A DNA stretch of 64,000 nucleotides from contig NZ_QEKI01000007.1 of NCBI RefSeq assembly GCF_003096355.1, positions 119,801-183,800 on the forward strand. The letters are read 5' to 3'. Below are positions 54,055-63,296 of the stretch, piece by piece. Numbering within the stretch: the stretch's first letter is position 1; the number at the start of each line of letters is the position of its first letter. The position numbers and the translations under genes are program-made. This stretch comes from Pontibacter virosus. Its GTDB lineage: Bacteria > Bacteroidota > Bacteroidia > Cytophagales > Hymenobacteraceae. Under the pieces are notes generated by a model that was not told where the DNA came from, ran no database searches, and worked only from the letters and a program-made list of their open reading frames with translations.

Positions 54055-54918
54055 TTACTGTTGGTCGTAATTGTTCGCCAAAAGCTTTACGGCTGGCAGT
54101 TGCTCGAGCTCTGCTAAGATCACCTTCTCCGGGTATGGTGTCAGCTTGGGTGGCACGCACATAAGGTTCAGGCTGTTCAGGTCGCCGGCAAAATAGTTAA
54201 GGTCGATCGCTGCGTTTATACCGGCCATCCTGCCTGAATCGGTGTACTGCCAGAAAAGCCATTTGTCTTCGTGGTGAATGTCAGGCTCGATGATGTTGTA
54301 GCGGGCAATCCAGAAGTGATAGTCCTTGAAGTGCCCCTGTAGCCAGCGGCGGTAGAAGTTCTGGTTGGTGTAGATGATGGGCTTTACGCCGTAGTGTGCA
54401 GTAACGGCCTCCAGCCAGATGCGCATGTTCTTTCGCATGTCAGCAGGGGAAGTGTGCTTCTCAATCACTTCCACATCCAGCACGGGTGGCAAGTCGCCTT
54501 CGTCCAGCTCCACGGTGTTGATGAACATCTCGATCTGGCCCTGTACCGGGGCGGCAGGTATAAAGAAATGATAAGCGCCTCGTTTGATGCCTACACGTTT
54601 TGTCTCGGCCCAGTTGCGGGCAAAGTATGGGTCTAGCCTGTAGTCATCCTGCGTTGCCTTTACGAATGCAAAGGTCACGTCTGCATCCCGTACCTGGTCC
54701 CAATCCACCTCTTTTTGCCACTTAGACACGTCTATACCTTTCAGGCTCGAAGAAGTGATCAGCGTAGTCTTTGTGGTAGCACCCGTGCTCTTGGCTGTCG
54801 CGCCGTTGGTTTTTGCATTATCGGTATTTTCGGAAGAAAGCCCGTTAAACAACATAGAGAGCAATAAGCCGGAATAAGCCACCTTGTGAGCGGCCAGGTA
54901 AAGTAAAGAGAACATCAT
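54055..54918 (-). CDS. GH25-family lysozyme (muramidase)
   Basis: 287 residues that would cleave the MurNAc-GlcNAc bond of peptidoglycan. A hydrophobic N-terminal segment (about 3-25) exports or anchors it; a Thr/Asn/Ala-rich linker follows. The GH25 domain begins GIDVSKWQKEVDWDQV (catalytic Asp), continues RGAYHFFIP and PPVLDVEV (catalytic Glu and Asp) and ends with DKWLFWQYTDSGRMAGI and the IDLNYF box. Likely acts on self wall remodelling or on competitors; a phage origin is not suggested, since no phage genes are nearby. Confidence 0.93.
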   Translation of the reverse strand: MMFSLLYLAAHKVAYSGLLLSMLFNGLSSENTDNAKTNGATAKSTGATTKTTLITSSSLKGIDVSKWQKEVDWDQVRDADVTFAFVKATQDDYRLDPYFARNWAETKRVGIKRGAYHFFIPAAPVQGQIEMFINTVELDEGDLPPVLDVEVIEKHTSPADMRKNMRIWLEAVTAHYGVKPIIYTNQNFYRRWLQGHFKDYHFWIARYNIIEPDIHHEDKWLFWQYTDSGRMAGINAAIDLNYFAGDLNSLNLMCVPPKLTPYPEKVILAELEQLPAVKLLANNYDQQ

Positions 54919-55117
54919 AAAGGCTGGTTAATCGGAATTCCAAACTAATAAGAAGACGCGACACTAACAACAGTATACCCAGAATAATTTCATTTTTAAA
55001 ATTAGATTTTCTGAATATACCGAACAGTGTATCCGATGTTATACCTGGTTACAGCAGGTATAAACTTGGCAGGATAACTGCATTGCAGGACGGGTGTAGA
55101 ATGCGTAAATTAGCCCG

Positions 55118-55849
55118 ATGATATTAAGAGCCGAACATCTATATAAAAAATATAAGTCGCGCATGGTCGTGAACGACGTAAGCGTGGAAGTGAACCAGGG
55201 CGAAATTGTGGGGTTGCTGGGACCAAACGGTGCCGGTAAAACCACCTCGTTCTACATGATCGTGGGCCTGGTGAAGCCGAACGAGGGTCGTATTTTTCTG
55301 GATAAGGAAGATATAACAGACCTGCCCATGTACCAGCGGGCCAAGCGTGGTGTGGGCTACCTGGCACAGGAGGCCTCAGTATTTCGACAGCTAACGGTAG
55401 AGGAGAACATCCTGGCTCCGCTCGAAATGACCAATCGCCCGAAGAAAGAGCAGCTGGAGAAAGTAGAAGAGCTACTGGAAGAGTTCTCGCTGACACACGT
55501 GCGCAAAAACAAAGGCATTGTGCTATCGGGTGGTGAGCGCCGCCGCACCGAGATTGCTCGCGCCCTTGCCGTTGACCCCAAATTCGTGCTGCTCGATGAG
55601 CCCTTCGCCGGCGTAGACCCGATTGCCGTGGAGGAGATTCAGAGCATCGTGGCAAAGCTCAAAAGCAAAAATATCGGCATCCTGATCACCGACCACAACG
55701 TAAACGAAACCCTTTCCATTACCGACCGCGCCTACCTGCTGTTCGAGGGTAAGATCCTGAAGTCAGGCACCGCCGAAGAGCTCGCCGCCGACGAACAAGT
55801 TCGCCGCGTATACCTGGGCAAGCACTTTGAATTAAAACGTAAGATTTAG
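55118..55849 (+). CDS. lptB: LPS export ABC transporter ATPase
   Basis: 243-residue ATPase driving LPS extraction from the inner membrane with LptFG and LptC. Walker A is GPNGAGKTT, signature LSGGERRR, Walker [15 protein letters not shown]; the DEPFAGVDP form and the [17 protein letters not shown]-loop are diagnostic of LptB. lptC is encoded 10 kb upstream on the same strand. Confidence 0.95.
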   Translation: MILRAEHLYKKYKSRMVVNDVSVEVNQGEIVGLLGPNGAGKTTSFYMIVGLVKPNEGRIFLDKEDITDLPMYQRAKRGVGYLAQEASVFRQLTVEENILAPLEMTNRPKKEQLEKVEELLEEFSLTHVRKNKGIVLSGGERRRTEIARALAVDPKFVLLDEPFAGVDPIAVEEIQSIVAKLKSKNIGILITDHNVNETLSITDRAYLLFEGKILKSGTAEELAADEQVRRVYLGKHFELKRKI

Positions 55850-55929
55850 TCTTTAATAAGTATATTACAAGGCTAATGTTTGCACGTTCAGTGGAAGGAA
55901 AAGCTATTTAACCTTTTAGCCATTATACT

Positions 55930-57462
55930 TTGGAGATTATTAATTCAATCGTAACGTGGGTGATGAAGAAGCGGATTCATGACATTGATCTGTTTCGGAA
56001 GTACCCGCATGAAGTGCAGAACGAGCTGTTTCAGGATCTGATCAGCAAGGCTAAGAACACGGAGTTTGGCAAGAAGTATGGTTTCGGCGATACCAAGTCA
56101 GTAAAGACTTTCCAGGAGCGTGTGCCAATTGCTGCCTACGAAGATCTGTATCCGTACATAGAGCGGGTGATGAAGGGCGAACAGAACATACTGTGGCCCA
56201 GTAAGATTGAGTGGTTTGCCAAGTCATCGGGCACCACCAACGCCCGCAGCAAGTTCATTCCTGTCAGCCCGGAGTCGTTGGAAGACTGCCACTACAAGGG
56301 TGGCAAAGACATGCTCTCACTCTACGTTAACAACTACCCCGACACCAAGTTGTTTACAGGCAAAGGCCTTTCCATTGGAGGCAGCCACCACCCCAACGAG
56401 TTCAATGCCAAAACATCCTGTGGCGACGTGTCGGCGGTAATCATGCAAAACCTGCCCATCTGGGCCGAGGCCATGCGTACCCCGCCGCTCAAAGTAGCCC
56501 TCATGAACAAGTGGGAAGAAAAGATTGAGAAGATGGTGGAGGTGACCGTGCCGGAGAACGTGACCAGTCTGAGCGGTGTGCCTACCTGGACCTATGTGCT
56601 CCTGAAGCGCATCCTGGAAGTGACAGGCAAGCAGAACATCCTGGAGGTATGGCCGAATCTCGAGCTTTTTACGCACGGCGCCGTGGCTTTCGGGCCATAC
56701 CGCCAGCTGTTTAAGGAGATCATTCCCTCTGCCCAAATGAACTATCTGGAGGTATACAATGCCTCCGAGGGCTTCTTTGGCATACAGGACCAGCGCGACA
56801 CCGAAGACGAAATGCTGCTTATGCTGGACTACGGTGTGTACTACGAGTTTATTCCGATGGACCAGTTCGAGGAAGAAAACCCGAAAACCCTCACACTGGA
56901 CCAGGTTGAGTTAGGGAAGAACTATGCCATTGTAATCTCCACCAACGCTGGTTTGTGGCGCTATAAGATCGGCGATACGGTGCGTTTTACCAACCTCAGC
57001 CCATACCGCATTAAAATATCGGGCCGCACAAAACACTTCATCAATGCCTTTGGCGAGGAAGTGATCGTGGAGAACGCCGAAGAAGCCATTACCAAGGCCT
57101 GCGAAGCCACTGGCGCGATCATCTCGAACTTCACGGCCGCACCTGTGTACATGGAGAGCGGCAAGCGTGGCGGTCACGAATGGCTGATCGAGTTCGAGAA
57201 AGAGCCCGATAGTCTGCCCCGCTTTACCCAGGTGCTCGACAAAACCCTGCGCGAAGTCAACTCCGACTACGACGCCAAGCGCCAGAACGACATCGCCCTG
57301 CAGGAGCCCATCGTGCATACTGCCCCAAAAGGGACTTTCATGAACTGGCTCAGCAAAAAAGGCAAGCTCGGCGGTCAGCACAAAGTGCCAAGGCTCAGCA
57401 ACACACGGGAGTATCTGGAAGAAGTAATGGAAATGAATGGTCTGCTGGGAGTTAAGAGCTAA
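55930..57462 (+). CDS. GH3 auxin-responsive-promoter family acyl-adenylating protein
   Basis: 510 residues of the GH3 family, best known as plant enzymes that adenylate jasmonate or auxin and join them to amino acids; bacterial members are unstudied. Visible pieces are FAKSSGTTNARSKFIP (the ATP-binding SSGTT loop), GVPTWTYVLLKRI, YNASEGFFGIQD (the YxASE motif), YYEFIPMDQ and WRYKIGDTVRFTNLSPYRIKISGRTKHFINAFGEE, all conserved GH3 boxes. Start is TTG at 55930, which gives the family's usual N-terminal helix. It follows lptB by 80 bp. Confidence 0.9.
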   Translation: MEIINSIVTWVMKKRIHDIDLFRKYPHEVQNELFQDLISKAKNTEFGKKYGFGDTKSVKTFQERVPIAAYEDLYPYIERVMKGEQNILWPSKIEWFAKSSGTTNARSKFIPVSPESLEDCHYKGGKDMLSLYVNNYPDTKLFTGKGLSIGGSHHPNEFNAKTSCGDVSAVIMQNLPIWAEAMRTPPLKVALMNKWEEKIEKMVEVTVPENVTSLSGVPTWTYVLLKRILEVTGKQNILEVWPNLELFTHGAVAFGPYRQLFKEIIPSAQMNYLEVYNASEGFFGIQDQRDTEDEMLLMLDYGVYYEFIPMDQFEEENPKTLTLDQVELGKNYAIVISTNAGLWRYKIGDTVRFTNLSPYRIKISGRTKHFINAFGEEVIVENAEEAITKACEATGAIISNFTAAPVYMESGKRGGHEWLIEFEKEPDSLPRFTQVLDKTLREVNSDYDAKRQNDIALQEPIVHTAPKGTFMNWLSKKGKLGGQHKVPRLSNTREYLEEVMEMNGLLGVKS

Positions 57463-57522
57463 CACTAAAGTTGGAGTTATGATTTGAATTTGGTATCTTA
57501 AATCAAGCAAATAAAAATAGCT

Positions 57523-57879
57523 ATGGCCTGGACAAATCCGCTTTTCCTGATTCCCGCTATCATAGGTGTGGTTTGCATAGCCATGGGCATTATCATGCGC
57601 AAATACCCACCGAAGCAAATCAACGGACTATATGGGTATAGGACTTCCCGTTCCATGCTGTCGCAGGAGAGATGGGGTTTCGCACAGCAATTTGCTGCGA
57701 AAGAGTTTCTGAAATCGGGGGTAAGGCTTGCCTCAATCGCTGTGTTGGGTTTGGTAGTTAATATAGGGAATGGGGTAGGTCTAGCAATTGGTTTGGTAAT
57801 TGGCCTCGCCTTTGTTGCTATACCTTGGATGCTAACAGAGAAAGCTTTGAAAGAGCGGTTCGGGGAAGTGGAGGCATAA
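57523..57879 (+). CDS. SdpI-family membrane protein
   Basis: 118 residues with three hydrophobic segments and the SdpI signature INGLYGYRTSRSMLSQERW. In Bacillus, SdpI gives immunity to the SdpC toxin; homologues elsewhere have unknown roles and no toxin gene is adjacent here. It sits between the GH3 gene and a bidirectional terminator. Confidence 0.85.
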   Translation: MAWTNPLFLIPAIIGVVCIAMGIIMRKYPPKQINGLYGYRTSRSMLSQERWGFAQQFAAKEFLKSGVRLASIAVLGLVVNIGNGVGLAIGLVIGLAFVAIPWMLTEKALKERFGEVEA

Positions 57880-57981
57880 GCATAGTTTTAATCCAACTTG
57901 TCATTTCGAACGCTAGTGAGAAATCTGGAGTAATTAACAGTTTGTTTTACAGTATCTGACTCACATCTAAAAAGACAAATA

Positions 57982-58016
57982 AAAATGCCCGGCAGTTATA
58001 AACTGCCGGGCATTTT
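57982..58016. terminator. Bidirectional terminator between SdpI-like and small membrane gene
   Basis: A perfect 16-bp stem (57982-57997 with 58001-58016), 3-nt loop, flanked by A- and T-runs, between convergent genes. Confidence 0.9.
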
Positions 58017-58043
58017 CGCTTTTAAGATTCAGGTATAGAGCGC

Positions 58044-58247
58044 CTAGCGAATCAAGCCATAAAAGGTTATACATACTGCAAAACCCAAAACTAACAGGAG
58101 TGCCACATTCAGATAAACAGGCACCGTCTTGCCTTTCACTTCTTCATAGTTAAAACCCTGAGCGGTCAACACCATAAACAGGAAAAGATTGATGATGGTC
58201 AACACCTTGTTGATGGCATTCCAGGTATGCTTGATCTCTAATGTCAT
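58044..58247 (-). CDS. Small two-helix membrane protein
   Basis: 67 residues with hydrophobic helices at about 15-31 and 45-65 separated by a polar stretch (NYEEVKGKTVP). No family is recognised. It lies between two reverse-strand and forward-strand units with its own terminator. Confidence 0.6.
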   Translation of the reverse strand: MTLEIKHTWNAINKVLTIINLFLFMVLTAQGFNYEEVKGKTVPVYLNVALLLVLGFAVCITFYGLIR

Positions 58248-58322
58248 TGCGTGTGGTTTTGACTAAAAGTATAGTAATTGGTTAGCTTTCAAACTTTGAT
58301 GAAGAAAAAATTAGGCAAGCCC

Positions 58323-58339
58323 TATACCTAAGGTATAGC
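58323..58339. repeat. Perfect palindrome of two GGTATA motifs
   Basis: CTATACCTAAGGTATAG: two inverted AGGTATAG copies with one base between, 25 bp beyond the AIM24-like gene's stop. Confidence 0.6.
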
Positions 58340-58364
58340 TTCATTATTCATTCTTAATTACTCA

Positions 58365-59132
58365 TTACTCCAAGAAGCTACTCATAAAACCACCTTCCTT
58401 CTTCGCATTCTCGCCACGTGGCATCAGGGCTTCGATCAGTTTCTTCACCGGCATAGACTGCAGCCATACCTTGCCCGTGCCGCGCAAAGTGGCCAGGAAG
58501 ATGCCTTCGCCACCGAAGATCATCGACTTGAGTCCGCCGGCCCGCTGGATGCTGAAGTCTATACCTAACTCAAAGGCTACCACACAGCCTGTGTCCACGC
58601 GCAGGGTTTCATTGTTAAGTTCTTTCTCCACGATGGTGCCGCCCGCATGCAGGAAGGCCAATCCGTCGCCGGTAAGCTTCTGCAGGATGAAACCCTCGCC
58701 TCCGAAAAGCCCGGAGCCCAGCTTTTGATTGAAGTGCATGGCCAGTTTGGTGCCCAGCGCCGCGGCCAGAAAAGCGTCGCGCTGCGCAATAAGTGTGTTG
58801 CCGGTTACCTGTTGCAGGTCGATGGGTAAGATGGTGCCAGGGTAGGGGGCCGAAAAAGCAACCCGGCTCTTGCCATAGCCACGGTGCGTAAAGTGCGTCA
58901 TAAACAGCGACTCGCCCGTGATCAGACGGCTACCTGCCGAAACCAGTTTGCCCAGAAAGCCCTGGCTGGGGTTAGAGCCATCGCCCATTTTGGTCTGGAA
59001 GTCAATGCCTTCCTCCATGTAGACCATAGCGCCAGCCTCGGCAATAACGGTTTCGTTGGGGTCAAGCTCTATTTCGAGTACCTGTATGTCGTTACCAAAA
59101 ATGCGGAAGTCGATTTCGTGTGCGTTTCTCAT
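58365..59132 (-). CDS. AIM24/TIGR00266-family protein
   Basis: 255 residues of the AIM24-type beta-helix family (TIGR00266), found in bacteria and in yeast mitochondria. Family boxes include [51 protein letters not shown] and [33 protein letters not shown]. Biochemical role unknown. It lies 44 bp downstream of the acidic Lys/Glu-rich gene, likely cotranscribed. Confidence 0.9.
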   Translation of the reverse strand: MRNAHEIDFRIFGNDIQVLEIELDPNETVIAEAGAMVYMEEGIDFQTKMGDGSNPSQGFLGKLVSAGSRLITGESLFMTHFTHRGYGKSRVAFSAPYPGTILPIDLQQVTGNTLIAQRDAFLAAALGTKLAMHFNQKLGSGLFGGEGFILQKLTGDGLAFLHAGGTIVEKELNNETLRVDTGCVVAFELGIDFSIQRAGGLKSMIFGGEGIFLATLRGTGKVWLQSMPVKKLIEALMPRGENAKKEGGFMSSFLE

Positions 59133-59176
59133 AGTTTTTAGGACTTGATGTTCAGACAGACAAGATAATAAATTAT

Positions 59177-59545
59177 CTAATCCACATCATCGTCTTCGTC
59201 CTCCTCAATGCGACCTTTTTTTCGGCGGGCCTTCGGCAGGTCCTTGTCGTCCTCGTCATCCGAAACGGAGCTGGTACCTTTCACAAAATCCTCGTCGGTT
59301 TCCTCTACTTCCTCACCCTCCTCAATGTGATATTCATCCTCTTCTTCCCGCTTGGCCCGCTCAGCGGCATCGCGCTTCACCAGCTTTTTGTCTTCCACGT
59401 TTTTGTTCAGAAACTCGTTTATCTGGTCGATGGAATAGTTCGACTTGATTTCGCCCTGCTGATTCACCTTAATCTCGAAACCCTCGAGGTCTTTGTGCAC
59501 GCGTGTTTTCTTGGCGCTTTTGTTCTCTTTTTTATTCTTAGCCAT
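59177..59545 (-). CDS. Acidic low-complexity protein of unknown function
   Basis: 122 residues, Lys-rich at the N-terminus ([14 protein letters not shown]) and strongly acidic at the C-terminus (a run of Glu/Asp from about residue 65). The middle ([20 protein letters not shown]) resembles small conserved Bacteroidota proteins of unknown role. Probably cytoplasmic and unstructured. Confidence 0.6.
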   Translation of the reverse strand: MAKNKKENKSAKKTRVHKDLEGFEIKVNQQGEIKSNYSIDQINEFLNKNVEDKKLVKRDAAERAKREEEDEYHIEEGEEVEETDEDFVKGTSSVSDDEDDKDLPKARRKKGRIEEDEDDDVD

Positions 59546-59623
59546 GGTCTGGTCCTTTTTGTTCTCACTGAAGTATAAGGCGAAACGGCCAAATAGTTAC
59601 AGACAGGTATAGCAGGCAGGTAT

Positions 59624-59657
59624 AAAAAAAGCGGCTATCCCTTTCGGAATAGCCGCT
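59624..59657 (-). terminator. Terminator of gltX
   Basis: An 11-bp stem with one bulged base (59630-59640 with 59646-59657), 5-nt loop, preceded on the + strand by seven A residues that become the U-run of the reverse transcript. It lies 24 bp beyond the gltX stop. Confidence 0.85.
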
Positions 59658-59680
59658 CTTGTTCAGGTATAAGGTGTACC

Positions 59681-61222
59681 CTATGCTGTCACATAGTGGT
59701 TCAATGCACTAATTGCAGCGTCAATGCGATTTGCAGTCTCCTCGCGGCCAATTACCTCAATGATCTGCATCAGGTCAGGGCCAGCTTCTGCACCAGTTAC
59801 GGCCAGACGAAGCGCCTGCATCACCATGCCGATCTTCATGCCGTGGCGTTCCAGAATGCTCACCAGCAAATCTTTTACGGTGTCAGCGTTAAAGTCGCTC
59901 AGGCTAGAGAGTTCGTTGCGGAAGTCGGTGAACACGGCCACTGCCTGGCTGTTCCACTTTTTGGAAGCCACTTTCTCGCTGTACTCGGTAGGAGCTACGA
60001 AGAAGTAAGCCGCTTCGCGCCAGAACTCCTGCGGGAAGCTCACACGCTCTTTCATCAGACCGGCAATCTTCTCAGCTTTTTCAGTCGAGCAGGTGATGCC
60101 GTGCTCTTCCAGTGCTTTCAACAGGTAGCCGGCCAGCTCTGTGTCTGGCTTGGCACGCAGGTACTGCTCGTTGAACCAGCGGGCTTTCTGTATGTCGAAA
60201 CGGGTGCCGGACTTGCCAATACGTTCGATAGAGAACTCATTTGCCAGCTCCTCCATCGAGAAGATCTCCTGCTGTGTGCCCGGGTTCCAGCCCAGGAAGG
60301 CGAGGAAGTTAATGAACGCTTCCGGAATGTAGCCAGCCTCACGGTAGCCAGAAGAGACTTCACTGGTAAACGGATCTACCCAACGGAGCGGGAATACCGG
60401 GAAGCCCAGCTTGTCACCGTCGCGCTTGCTGAGTTTGCCGTTGCCGTCTGGCTTGAGCAGAAGCGGCAGGTGCGCGAATTCCGGCATGGTATCTTCCCAG
60501 CCCAGGTAGCGGTACAGCAACACGTGCAGCGGCGCCGATGGCAACCATTCCTCACCACGGATTACGTGCGTGATTTTCATCAGGTGGTCGTCCACGATGT
60601 TAGCCAGGTGGTAAGTCGGCATACCGTCTGACTTCATCAGTACTTTATCGTCGATGGCAGAAGAGTGTACCATTACCCAACCGCGGATCAAGTCTTTTAA
60701 ACGAACCTCTTCCTTACGGGGCACTTTCAGGCGGATCACGTAAGGGTCACCAGACTCCAGACGCTTCTTCACTTCATCTTCCGGCAGCGTGAGCGAGTTT
60801 TTCATCGTCATGCGGGTGATGGCATTGTACTGTGGCGTGGCTACCTTGGCGGCCTTCAGGCGTTCGCGCATTTCGTCCAGCTCCTCAGCCGTGTCGAAAG
60901 CGTAGTAGGCATGGCCGCTTTCAATCAGCTGCATGGCGTACTGCATGTACATCGGCTTGCGCTCCGACTGGCGGTATGGCGCGTAGGGGCCACCGTTCCA
61001 TGGGCTTTCGTCCAGTTCGATGCCGCACCACTCCAGCGACTCGCGAATGTAGTCTTCAGCGCCGGGCACAAAACGGTTCTGATCGGTGTCCTCGATGCGC
61101 AAAATCATTTTGCCGCCGGTTTTCTTGGCCAGCAAAAAGTTGTAAAGGGCCGTGCGAACACCGCCGATATGGAGAGGCCCTGTCGGGCTCGGGGCAAAGC
61201 GTACTCTAACTTCTCTTTCCAT
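59681..61222 (-). CDS. gltX: Glutamyl-tRNA synthetase
   Basis: Charges tRNA-Glu (513 residues, class I). The HIGH signature is PLHIGGVRTALYN with His18, and KMSKS is KLSKRDGDKLGFP. Glutamate-specific elements DTDQNRF and the anticodon-binding C-terminal domain are present. Because no glutaminyl-tRNA synthetase is evident nearby, whether it also charges tRNA-Gln cannot be told here. Terminator at 59624, likely promoter at 61260. Confidence 0.97.
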   Translation of the reverse strand: MEREVRVRFAPSPTGPLHIGGVRTALYNFLLAKKTGGKMILRIEDTDQNRFVPGAEDYIRESLEWCGIELDESPWNGGPYAPYRQSERKPMYMQYAMQLIESGHAYYAFDTAEELDEMRERLKAAKVATPQYNAITRMTMKNSLTLPEDEVKKRLESGDPYVIRLKVPRKEEVRLKDLIRGWVMVHSSAIDDKVLMKSDGMPTYHLANIVDDHLMKITHVIRGEEWLPSAPLHVLLYRYLGWEDTMPEFAHLPLLLKPDGNGKLSKRDGDKLGFPVFPLRWVDPFTSEVSSGYREAGYIPEAFINFLAFLGWNPGTQQEIFSMEELANEFSIERIGKSGTRFDIQKARWFNEQYLRAKPDTELAGYLLKALEEHGITCSTEKAEKIAGLMKERVSFPQEFWREAAYFFVAPTEYSEKVASKKWNSQAVAVFTDFRNELSSLSDFNADTVKDLLVSILERHGMKIGMVMQALRLAVTGAEAGPDLMQIIEVIGREETANRIDAAISALNHYVTA

Positions 61223-61259
61223 GTATGGTTATTTCAAAAAGGCATTGCTAATTCAGGCA

Positions 61260-61267
61260 CAAAGGTA
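61260..61267 (-). promoter_or_regulatory. TAnnTTTG -7 box of gltX
   Basis: On the reverse strand TACCTTTG (61267 down to 61260) matches the consensus exactly, 37 bp before the gltX ATG. No TTTG at the -33 distance. Confidence 0.45.
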
Positions 61268-61388
61268 CAAAATAAATTCTCGTTTCGGTAAGGTGTTGCA
61301 CGCTGTAACCTATACCTGTACGAGGCGCAGGTATAAACATAACCTTTCATCTGCGTATCAGTTTTAGGATAATACTCCTTACCACTCC

Positions 61389-62411
61389 ATGCCCCGCAAA
61401 ACGCTGAAAAAAATATGGTGCCTGCTCCAGGAGGCTGGCCTTGAGTTCATCGAAAACAACTCTTTTCAGAAAGGGGCGGCACTGGCCTATTACACCATTT
61501 TCGCACTACCGCCGATCCTGCTGATCATCATCAACGCCACTGGTTATTTTTTTGGAGAGCAGGCTGTGTCGGGGGAGATTTACTACCAGATCCGGGAGAC
61601 GATCGGTTCGGAGGCAGCTTTTGCCGTGCAGCGCATGGTCGAGAGCATCAACGATATCACCTCGTTCAACCTCGCTACTGTCATCATTGTCGTTACGCTC
61701 TTTATTGCGGCTACGGGGGTGTTCGTGTCGTTGCAGGACTCACTGAACGAGGTATGGTACGTGCGGCCTGCCCCCAAGCGCGGCTATGTGAAACTGATCC
61801 TCGACCGCTTCTTGTCTTTCGCCATGATTCTGGCCATTGCCATTCTGCTGATCGTGTCGCTGCTGGCCAATACCATCCTGGTCGCCATTGGCGATTTGCT
61901 GACAGCCCGTTTGGCAGGCTGGTTTGTGTATGTGCTGCGGGGCGTTAACCTGGTGTCGGGCTTCCTGCTGATGACTTTTATGTTCGGTTGCATCTACCGT
62001 TTCCTGCCCGACGCCAAAATAAAGTGGCGCGACGTGTGGGTGGGGGCGCTGGTGACGTCGGCGCTTTTTGCCATCGGTCGTGAAGTTATCGGGCTATACC
62101 TGGGCACAAGCAACATTACCTCCATCTACGGAGCGGCCGGCTCGGTCATCGTGATTCTGCTGTGGGTGTTTTATACTTCGCAGATCATCTTTTTCGGGGC
62201 TGTATTCACGTTTGTCTACTCCCGCAAGTATGGTTTCAACATCTATCCCGCAGAGTACGCCGTCCGTTTCATCCGACAAGAAATAGAAGTAGGCCACACC
62301 GCCGTGAACGCTGAACCTGGTAAGTTCACTAAGGATATTTATGGGGAAGAGGAGGCGAAAGAGGCTGCTAAGTCCGATGAGCACGATAAGACGGCGGGGG
62401 AGGGGATTTGA
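61389..62411 (+). CDS. YihY/virulence-factor BrkB-family membrane protein
   Basis: 340 residues with six predicted helices; opens FIENNSFQKGAALAYYTIFALPPILLIIIN, the YihY/BrkB signature with the conserved AxAYYxxFxLPP motif. A charged cytoplasmic tail (EEAKEAAKSDEHDKTAG) ends the protein. Role unknown; once thought to be RNase BN but that activity belongs elsewhere. Its end lies just before the first attC-like site of the cassette region. Confidence 0.9.
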   Translation: MPRKTLKKIWCLLQEAGLEFIENNSFQKGAALAYYTIFALPPILLIIINATGYFFGEQAVSGEIYYQIRETIGSEAAFAVQRMVESINDITSFNLATVIIVVTLFIAATGVFVSLQDSLNEVWYVRPAPKRGYVKLILDRFLSFAMILAIAILLIVSLLANTILVAIGDLLTARLAGWFVYVLRGVNLVSGFLLMTFMFGCIYRFLPDAKIKWRDVWVGALVTSALFAIGREVIGLYLGTSNITSIYGAAGSVIVILLWVFYTSQIIFFGAVFTFVYSRKYGFNIYPAEYAVRFIRQEIEVGHTAVNAEPGKFTKDIYGEEEAKEAAKSDEHDKTAGEGI

Positions 62412-62426
62412 GGGGGAGCGGCTTAA

Positions 62427-62490
62427 GTATGACGTTTAGTGCAGCCCAAGCTAGAAGCGTAGCAAGGGTTAAAGCTGCACAGGGTTAGGC
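62427..62490 (-). repeat. attC-like site 1, degenerate R' end
   Basis: Read on the reverse strand: R''-like GCCTAAC (62490-62484), 5-nt spacer, L''/L' stem GCAGC with GCTGC (62478-62474 and 62445-62441), 7-nt spacer, and an R' position reading GTCATAC (62433-62427) instead of GTTAGGC. The last-site R' tail normally derives from the target site, so this may mark insertion at a secondary site. Confidence 0.6.
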
Positions 62491-62501
62491 TCTGTATATT
62501 C

Positions 62502-63200
62502 TTACCAGGTGAAACGTTTAATTTCATTTGAATTTAAGTTTTTAAGCGAATCAATCTGTTGACTATTAAGTTGTATAGCTCGAACTGGCACCTTGTCAAG
62601 TCTTTCCGCATTTACGTCGCGATACATTGGCTCTGAATCAGGTATATAGACATAAACAGAGTCAGTATCATAGGAATAGAAAAGCTCGAACTCTGAGTCA
62701 CCTTGACAGAAATAAGCTTCCTGAACTTTAAATTCCTTATTGAAGTATGGTATCGCAGAAATGTAAACTCTACGTCTTTCGTAGTCATTACCGAAGTTGA
62801 ACCCTGTCAAATGGATTGTTTTTCCATTCAATACTAAACTCGTCGAATTGTTATGTATTTGTTCTGGCCTTAAGACAGGCTCTGGCTCAGATGTAATCAT
62901 GAAAAAGCGTAAGAGCATAAGAGCGAAATAGATTATCCCTGGGCTAGAAAGGGCAAAGGATGAAATGTTAAGTCCCTTATTTACTCTTTTACTTCTACTC
63001 AATCTCCTAGCTGAAATAATGATAGCCAAGGTTGAAAATATTCCTATGCCAAATAGCATTGGGAAAAAGAAAAAGAAATTGTAGGCAAGCATTGGCCCCC
63101 CATCAAAATCAGTTGGAGGATTGAAAATGACTATCATTAGAAGAGTTAATGAGACTGCTCCAAATGCAAGTCCCAAATACTTTCTTATACTCTTTACCAT
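62502..63200 (-). CDS. Cassette gene A: membrane protein of unknown function
   Basis: 232 residues. Three hydrophobic segments in the N-terminal half (about 10-27, 37-60 and 80-98) and a soluble Ser/Tyr/Asp-rich C-terminal domain. The base composition is clearly lower in GC than neighbours such as the YihY gene. The stop is 11 nt before attC-like site 1 and the ATG 22 nt after site 2, as expected for an integron cassette. No family is recognised. Confidence 0.75.
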   Translation of the reverse strand: MVKSIRKYLGLAFGAVSLTLLMIVIFNPPTDFDGGPMLAYNFFFFFPMLFGIGIFSTLAIIISARRLSRSKRVNKGLNISSFALSSPGIIYFALMLLRFFMITSEPEPVLRPEQIHNNSTSLVLNGKTIHLTGFNFGNDYERRRVYISAIPYFNKEFKVQEAYFCQGDSEFELFYSYDTDSVYVYIPDSEPMYRDVNAERLDKVPVRAIQLNSQQIDSLKNLNSNEIKRFTW

Positions 63201-63222
63201 GTATTTTCTTCTTGGATATTGA

Positions 63223-63287
63223 GCCTAACGGTTAGTACAGGCTGTGAACGAGGCACAGCCGAGTATGGAGCCTGTGCAGGGTTAGGC
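63223..63287 (-). repeat. attC-like site 2, complete
   Basis: Reverse strand: R'' GCCTAAC (63287-63281), 5-nt spacer, L'' ACAGGCT (63275-63269), variable middle, L' AGCCTGT (63243-63237), 7-nt spacer, R' GTTAGGC (63229-63223). The R and L boxes pair perfectly. GTTAGGC fits the attC core consensus GTTRRRY. Confidence 0.75.
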
Positions 63288-63296
63288 GATTGTGTT

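Noticed and set aside
54055..54918. GH25 lysozyme as a phage endolysin
   Set aside because: No holin, spanin or phage structural genes nearby; has an N-terminal export segment and lies among housekeeping genes.
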